Shown here: positions 24,551 to 29,191 of the stretch, piece after piece
Numbering within the stretch: position 1 is the first letter of the stretch
Layout: each line of letters opens with the position of its first letter
Assembly: GCA_045576675.1 (NCBI GenBank)
Contig: JAZNGX010000117.1
Location: 1-29,191, forward strand
Length of the DNA: 29,191 nucleotides
Direction: 5' to 3'
Origin: JAZNGX01 sp045576675
GTDB lineage: Bacteria; Bacillota; Clostridia; Monoglobales; Firm-18
Notes under the pieces: generated by a model
The model's input: the letters and a program-made list of their open reading frames with translations, nothing else
What the model was told of the DNA's origin: nothing
Database searches by the model: none
Program-made: the position numbers and the translations under genes

Positions 24551-26008
24551 ATGTCTGCAACTTTAGAAAAAAAAGAAAAGAATATTGTTGAGTTCAAATT
24601 TGAAATCAGCGTAGAAGCATTTGAAGAGGGTATGAAAAAATCATTTGCAAAAAACGCAAAGTATTTCAATATCCCCGGCTTCAGAAAGGGTAAAGCACCC
24701 AGAAAAATTGTAGAAAAAATGTATGGCGAGGAAGTTTTGTACGAGGACGCTATTAATTTCGCATGTCCTGATGCTTATGACAAGGCAGTTTTAGAGCTTG
24801 GCTTAGATGTTGTTTCAAGACCTGAGCTTGATATTGACACTCTTGAAAAGGGCAAGCCTGTTGTATTAAAGGCTGTAGTTACAGTTAAGCCTGAGGTTAC
24901 ACTTGGCGAATACAAAGGTATAGAAATTGAAAAAGTTGAGTATAATGTAAGCGCAGAGGAAATAGATGCAGAAATTTCCGCTATGGCAGAAAAGAATGCA
25001 AGAATGGTTACTGTTGATGACAGAGCCGTACAAAACGGTGACATTGCCAACATTGACTTTGAAGGCTTTAAAGATGGCGTTGCTTTTGAGGGCGGCAAGG
25101 GCGAAAAGTTTGACCTTACAATTGGTTCAGGTCAGTTTATCCCCGGCTTTGAAGAGCAGTTAATCGGTGCTGCAATCGGCGAGGAAAAGACAATTGATGT
25201 TACATTCCCCGAAAACTATCATGCAGAAGAATTAAAGGGTGCACCTGTTCAGTTTAAGGTGAAAATCAACAGCATCACTGTAAAAGAGCTTCCTGCACTA
25301 GATGACGAGTTTGCTAAAGACGTTTCTGAGTTTGATACTTTTGAAGAATTAAAGGCAGACGTTACAGCTAAGCTTACAAAGGCTGCAGAGGACAGACAGA
25401 AGGCTGCAACAGAGGACGCTGTTTTAACAGAGGCTGCAAAGAATATTACTGTTGATATTCCTGATTGTATGGTAGATGAGCAGCTTGACAGAATTGTGCG
25501 TGATTACGATATGCGTCTTGCTCAGCAGGGACTTAATATGGATAAGTACCTTGAAATAATGGGTATGACAATGGAGCAGTTTAAGAACGGATTTAAAGAT
25601 AAGGCAACAGAGCAGGTAAGAGTAAGCCTTATGATTGAAGCCGTTGCTAAGGCTGAAAAGGTTGAAATCACTGCAGATGATGTTGAAGCAGAGTATAAGA
25701 CAATTGCAGAAAGCTACAAAATGCCTGTTGAGGATGTTAAAAAATACATTCCTGAGTCAGAAATCAAGACAGAGCTTACAAATAAAAAGGTTATCGCTAT
25801 CTTAGTTGACAACTGCAAGGCAAAAAAAGCAGCAAAGAAAACTGCAGCTAAGTCAACAGCAGCTAAATCAACTGCAAAGACAGCAGAAAAGAAGCCTGCT
25901 GAAAAGAAAACAACTGCTGCAAAGAAAACAACAACAAAAACTACAACAGCAAAAAAGACAACAACTGCCAAAAAAACAACTAAAAAGGAAGAAAAGGCAG
26001 ACGAATAA
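24551..26008 (+). CDS. tig: Trigger factor with a Lys/Thr/Ala-rich C-terminal tail
   Basis: A 485-residue ribosome-associated chaperone. Start at ATG 24551 (MSATLEKKEKN), behind GGAAGGAGA; a TTG at 24509 lies within the promoter. The N-terminal ribosome-binding domain includes the signature FRKGKAPRKIVEKMYG. The FKBP-like prolyl isomerase domain follows (GDIANIDFEGF ... GSGQFIPGFEEQLIGA), then the long helical chaperone domain. Trigger factors usually end around 430-450 residues. Here residues 423-485 add a tail in which I count 22 Lys, 17 Thr and 15 Ala of 63, like histone H1-type tails. It could strengthen ribosome or nucleic-acid contact. First gene of tig-clpP-clpX. Confidence 0.92.
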   Translation: MSATLEKKEKNIVEFKFEISVEAFEEGMKKSFAKNAKYFNIPGFRKGKAPRKIVEKMYGEEVLYEDAINFACPDAYDKAVLELGLDVVSRPELDIDTLEKGKPVVLKAVVTVKPEVTLGEYKGIEIEKVEYNVSAEEIDAEISAMAEKNARMVTVDDRAVQNGDIANIDFEGFKDGVAFEGGKGEKFDLTIGSGQFIPGFEEQLIGAAIGEEKTIDVTFPENYHAEELKGAPVQFKVKINSITVKELPALDDEFAKDVSEFDTFEELKADVTAKLTKAAEDRQKAATEDAVLTEAAKNITVDIPDCMVDEQLDRIVRDYDMRLAQQGLNMDKYLEIMGMTMEQFKNGFKDKATEQVRVSLMIEAVAKAEKVEITADDVEAEYKTIAESYKMPVEDVKKYIPESEIKTELTNKKVIAILVDNCKAKKAAKKTAAKSTAAKSTAKTAEKKPAEKKTTAAKKTTTKTTTAKKTTTAKKTTKKEEKADE

Positions 26009-26029
26009 TCCAAAAGGGGGAGATAATTT

Positions 26030-26611
26030 ATGAGTTTAGTACCCGTAGTTATAGAACAAACAAACCGAGGCGAACGGTCTTATGATATTTTTTCAAGACT
26101 GTTAAAGGACAGAATTATTATTTTGAGTGAAGAGGTTAATGATGTTTCGGCAAGTCTTGTTGTGGCACAGATGTTGTTTTTAGAGGCAGAGGACCCTGAT
26201 AAGGATATAAGCCTTTACATCAACAGCCCGGGTGGCTCAATTACCTCCGGTATGGCAATATATGATACAATGAAGTACATTAAATGCGATGTTTCTACAA
26301 TATGTATCGGTATGGCGGCAAGTATGGGGGCGTTTTTGCTGTCAAGCGGAACTCCCGGAAAGCGTTTTGCACTGCCTCACAGCGAAATTATGATTCATCA
26401 GCCTTTGGGCGGAATGCAGGGTCAGGCATCTGATATTAAAATTCATGCAGACAGAATCATAAAAATACGCCAGACCCTTAATGAGATTTTGGCTGAAAAC
26501 ACAGGCAAACCGCTTGAGGTTATCGAAAGAGATACAGACCGTGATAATTTCCTGACAGCTAAAGAAGCTTTGGAATATGGTCTTGTTGATAAGGTAATAG
26601 AACACAGATAA
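26030..26611 (+). CDS. clpP: ATP-dependent Clp protease proteolytic subunit
   Basis: A 193-residue serine protease subunit of normal length. The catalytic triad is at the standard positions: Ser98 (GMAASMGAF), His123 (IMIHQPLGG) and Asp172 (RDTDRDNF). Fourteen copies form the barrel that degrades proteins fed by ClpX or ClpC. The ATG lies behind AAGGGGGA, 21 bp after tig. Gene order with tig before and clpX after is the widely conserved one. Confidence 0.96.
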   Translation: MSLVPVVIEQTNRGERSYDIFSRLLKDRIIILSEEVNDVSASLVVAQMLFLEAEDPDKDISLYINSPGGSITSGMAIYDTMKYIKCDVSTICIGMAASMGAFLLSSGTPGKRFALPHSEIMIHQPLGGMQGQASDIKIHADRIIKIRQTLNEILAENTGKPLEVIERDTDRDNFLTAKEALEYGLVDKVIEHR

Positions 26612-26653
26612 CTTTTATTACGCATTGCTTAATTTTGAAAGGAACATAATTTA

Positions 26654-27952
26654 ATGTCTAAAAATGATGATGTAAAACAGATACGCTGTTCCTTCTGCGG
26701 CAGACCTGAAAATCAGGTCGAGCGTCTTATCTCAGGCCCTGATGCTTATATCTGTAACGAATGCGTTATGCTTTGTATGGATATAATTGAGGACACTGTT
26801 GATGGCGAATATTACAGTGCGGAAGGAATGACGGTTCCAAAACCAAAGGAAATCAAGGATATACTTGACCGTTATGTTATCGGTCAGGATGCTGCAAAAA
26901 AACAGCTTGCCGTAGCGGTTTATAACCACTATAAGCGTGTAAGCTCAATGAGCGACGACAATGATGTTGAAATTCAGAAAAGCAATATTTTGATGATTGG
27001 TCCGACAGGTAGTGGTAAAACTCTGCTTGCTCAGACGCTTGCCAAAATATTGAATGTTCCGTTTGCGATAGCTGATGCCACTGCTTTAACAGAGGCAGGC
27101 TATGTGGGAGAGGATGTTGAAAACATTCTTTTAAAGCTTATTCAGGCAGCAAATGGTGACATTAATGCGGCACAGTACGGTATCATTTATATTGATGAAA
27201 TTGATAAAATCACAAGAAAATCAGAAAACCCGTCTATCACGCGTGACGTAAGCGGTGAAGGTGTTCAGCAGGCTCTTCTTAAAATATTGGAGGGAACTGT
27301 TGCATCTGTTCCGCCACAGGGTGGAAGAAAGCATCCGCATCAGGAATTTATCCAGATTGATACAACAAATATTTTGTTTATCTGCGGCGGTGCTTTTGAC
27401 GGACTTGAAAAAATAATTGAAAGCCGTACAGGTAAAAAAACACTTGGCTTTGGTGCAGAAGTGAAGTCTAAGACTGAAAAGCAGATTGGCGAGGTTCTTG
27501 CAGACTTAACCCCGCAGGATTTGCTGAAGTTTGGTCTTATCCCCGAGTTTATCGGCAGACTTCCTGTTGTTGCGTGCCTTAACAATCTTGATGAAGATGC
27601 ACTTGTTGAAATCCTTACAAAACCTAAAAACTCAATTGTTAAGCAGTATCAAAAGCTTTTTGAGTATGATGGCGTTGCACTTGATTTTGAAGAGGACGCT
27701 CTTTATGAGATAGCACATAAGGCGAATTTGCGTAAAACTGGAGCAAGAGGACTTCGCTCTATTATGGAGGAAATTATGACAGATATAATGTTTGAAATTC
27801 CCTCTGATGATAATATACAAAAGGTTACTGTAACCAAAAAATGCGTGACTGATGGCGTTCAGCCTGAAGTTACAGAGGGTGAGAAGGCAAGGCTTCCACA
27901 AAAAGCTGCACGCCACGCTCACAAATCAGCTGCTCGCGACGAGGCAGTATAG
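26654..27952 (+). CDS. clpX: ClpX unfoldase, ATP-binding subunit of ClpXP
   Basis: A 432-residue AAA+ protein. The N-terminal C4 zinc-binding domain uses Cys12, Cys15, Cys34 and Cys37 (CSFCG ... CNEC). Walker A is GPTGSGKT (about 116-123) and Walker B is IIYIDEID (Asp181, Glu182). GYVGEDVENIL and the family's C-terminal sensor region TGARGLRSIMEEIM are intact. The hexamer unfolds tagged substrates and threads them into ClpP. It ends in a ~30-residue basic, His/Ala-rich tail of no known role. AAAGGAA precedes the ATG; 42 bp separate it from clpP. Confidence 0.96.
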   Translation: MSKNDDVKQIRCSFCGRPENQVERLISGPDAYICNECVMLCMDIIEDTVDGEYYSAEGMTVPKPKEIKDILDRYVIGQDAAKKQLAVAVYNHYKRVSSMSDDNDVEIQKSNILMIGPTGSGKTLLAQTLAKILNVPFAIADATALTEAGYVGEDVENILLKLIQAANGDINAAQYGIIYIDEIDKITRKSENPSITRDVSGEGVQQALLKILEGTVASVPPQGGRKHPHQEFIQIDTTNILFICGGAFDGLEKIIESRTGKKTLGFGAEVKSKTEKQIGEVLADLTPQDLLKFGLIPEFIGRLPVVACLNNLDEDALVEILTKPKNSIVKQYQKLFEYDGVALDFEEDALYEIAHKANLRKTGARGLRSIMEEIMTDIMFEIPSDDNIQKVTVTKKCVTDGVQPEVTEGEKARLPQKAARHAHKSAARDEAV

Positions 27953-27967
27953 CAACACATATATCCC

Positions 27968-28015
27968 TGACAAAATTTTGTCAATATTTGTCATAACGAT
28001 TGACAATTTTGGTCA
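27968..28015. promoter_or_regulatory. Cluster of TGACA/TGTCA half-sites upstream of ppdK
   Basis: The clpX-ppdK gap holds a perfect 16-bp palindrome TGACAAAATTTTGTCA (27968-27983), then TGTCA (27989), TGACA (28001) and GGTCA (28011). Half-sites recur every 10-12 bp, one helical turn, and overlap the ppdK -35. This looks like an operator for an unidentified dimeric regulator. Confidence 0.5.
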
Positions 28016-28028
28016 GATTTGATATAAT
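28000..28028 (+). promoter_or_regulatory. Consensus promoter of ppdK
   Basis: TTGACA (28000-28005), 17-bp spacing, TATAAT (28023-28028): a perfect sigma-A-type match, followed by AGGAGGT at 28054-28060. Confidence 0.85.
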
Positions 28029-28066
28029 TGGTACATTAAATGATAAAAGTTTTAGGAGGTAATTAA

Positions 28067-29191
28067 ATGTCAAAGAAATACGTTTACCTGTTTAAAGAGG
28101 GTGACGCTTCAATGAGAGAGCTTCTTGGCGGTAAAGGAGCTAATCTTGCTGAAATGACAAAATTGGGTTTACCCGTTCCACAGGGCTTCACAGTTTCAAC
28201 TGAAGCTTGTACACAGTACTATGAGGATGGCAGAAAGATTAATGATGACATCCAGGCAGAAATTATGGAATACATCACAAAGATGGAAGAAATCTGCGGT
28301 AAGAAATTCGGCGATAAGGAAAATCCCTTATTGGTATCTGTTCGTTCAGGTGCAAGAGCTTCTATGCCCGGTATGATGGATACAATACTTAACCTTGGTC
28401 TTAACGAAGACGTTGTTGAAACAATGTCAGTAAAATCAGGCAATGCAAGATGGGCTTGGGACTGCTACAGAAGATTTATTCAGATGTACTCTGACGTTGT
28501 TATGGAAGTTGGTAAGAAGTATTTTGAACAGCTTATCGACGAAATGAAAGAAAAGAAAGGCGTTACTCAGGACATCGAGCTTGATGCTAACGACTTAAAA
28601 GAGCTTGCTTCACAGTTTAAAGCTGAATACAAGAGCAAAATCGGTAAAGACTTCCCATCAGACCCCAAAGAACAGCTTATGGGTGCTGTAGAAGCCGTTT
28701 TCCGTTCATGGGATAACCCACGTGCTAACGTTTACCGTCGTGACAACGATATCCCTTATTCATGGGGTACAGCTGTTAACGTACAGTCAATGGCATTTGG
28801 TAACATGGGCGATGACTGTGGTACAGGTGTTGCTTTCACAAGAGACCCTGCTACAGGTGAAAAGAAATTAATGGGAGAATTCTTAATGAACGCACAAGGT
28901 GAAGACGTTGTTGCTGGTGTTAGAACTCCACAAAAGATCGACCAATTAAAAGAAGTTATGCCAGAAGTTTATGATGAATTCGTAAAAGTTTGCGGAATCT
29001 TAGAAAACCACTACAGAGACATGCAAGACATGGAATTCACAATTCAAGAAAAACAATTATACATGTTACAAACTCGTAACGGTAAGAGAACAGCAGCTGC
29101 TGCTCTAAAAATTGCTTGTGACTTAGTTGATGAAGGTATGATCACAGAAAAAGACGCTGTATTAATGATCGACCCAAGAAACTTAGACACA
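28067..29191 (+). CDS. ppdK: Pyruvate, phosphate dikinase, 3' part beyond the window
   Basis: The first 375 codons of a protein that is usually about 875 residues. The ATG at 28067 is behind AGGAGGT. PPDK interconverts pyruvate, ATP and phosphate with PEP, AMP and pyrophosphate, and serves glycolysis in many anaerobes. Visible are the N-terminal ATP-grasp nucleotide-binding features: LLGGKGANLAEMTKLGLPVP, SVRSGARASMPGMMDTILN and GEFLMNAQGEDVVAGVRTP; the phospho-histidine domain lies outside. Codon use changes sharply near 28780-28868: nine of nine Gln codons are CAG before and seven of seven are CAA after; Leu goes from mostly CTT to TTA. The protein stays in frame and family-like throughout. 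Confidence 0.93.
   Translation, partial: MSKKYVYLFKEGDASMRELLGGKGANLAEMTKLGLPVPQGFTVSTEACTQYYEDGRKINDDIQAEIMEYITKMEEICGKKFGDKENPLLVSVRSGARASMPGMMDTILNLGLNEDVVETMSVKSGNARWAWDCYRRFIQMYSDVVMEVGKKYFEQLIDEMKEKKGVTQDIELDANDLKELASQFKAEYKSKIGKDFPSDPKEQLMGAVEAVFRSWDNPRANVYRRDNDIPYSWGTAVNVQSMAFGNMGDDCGTGVAFTRDPATGEKKLMGEFLMNAQGEDVVAGVRTPQKIDQLKEVMPEVYDEFVKVCGILENHYRDMQDMEFTIQEKQLYMLQTRNGKRTAAAALKIACDLVDEGMITEKDAVLMIDPRNLDT

Noticed and set aside
25714..26033. Long open frames on both strands over the trigger factor tail
   Set aside because: They arise from the repetitive Lys/Thr/Ala codons and give low-complexity proteins (Gln/Lys- or Val/Phe-rich).
1..29191. tRNA, rRNA, CRISPR arrays, insertion sequences, riboswitches
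   Set aside because: I looked for these by eye on both strands and saw no convincing example; a short structured RNA could still be missed.

Overview
The window looks like chromosomal DNA of an AT-rich, Gram-positive anaerobe of the class Clostridia, probably from a gut or other fibre-rich habitat. The support is the S-layer-homology (SLH) wall anchoring, strong AGGAGG-type ribosome sites, AT-rich extended -10 promoters, a tig-clpP-clpX cluster, a ppdK gene and a Cache-AraC sensor-regulator. SLH-rich pectin degraders of the Monoglobus type would fit the style, but the lineage is inference.

Left part (1-13977, + strand): one long run of secreted-protein genes. An SLH protein, cut by the left edge, is followed at 15-32 bp spacings by five paralogous signal-peptide proteins. 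Three of about 600 residues carry two LamG (concanavalin A-like) domains and a shared C-terminal module. Two of about 1000 residues carry two LamG domains, a copper-amine-oxidase-N-like spacer and an Asp-box beta-propeller. No promoter is visible between them, and a strong hairpin closes the run.

Middle (13978-20960, + strand): a membrane-spanning AraC-family regulator with its own promoter. After an extended -10 promoter come three genes with no signal peptide: an SGNH/GDSL hydrolase, a GH78-type alpha-L-rhamnosidase and an unrecognised protein with a probable TIM-barrel glycosidase fold. The simplest reading is a Gram-positive glycan-use locus: wall-associated glycan-binding and propeller proteins outside the cell, a glycan sensor, then cytoplasmic deacylation and derhamnosylation. 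No sugar transporter is present. This locus is the best candidate for an undescribed system, because the propeller proteins lack the usual sialidase FRIP arginine and the last gene has no known function.

Right part (20961-29191): housekeeping genes. On the minus strand are ccdA-tlpA (membrane thiol redox), divergent from a short DtxR/MntR-type regulator, and a two-gene polar amino-acid ABC transporter without its ATPase. On the plus strand are tig (with a 63-residue Lys/Thr/Ala tail), clpP, clpX and the first 375 codons of ppdK. The last ~325 bp of ppdK switch abruptly in codon use (CAG to CAA, CTT to TTA), which points to a recombination or assembly junction. No RNA genes, CRISPR arrays, insertion sequences or gene-free stretches above 300 bp were seen.
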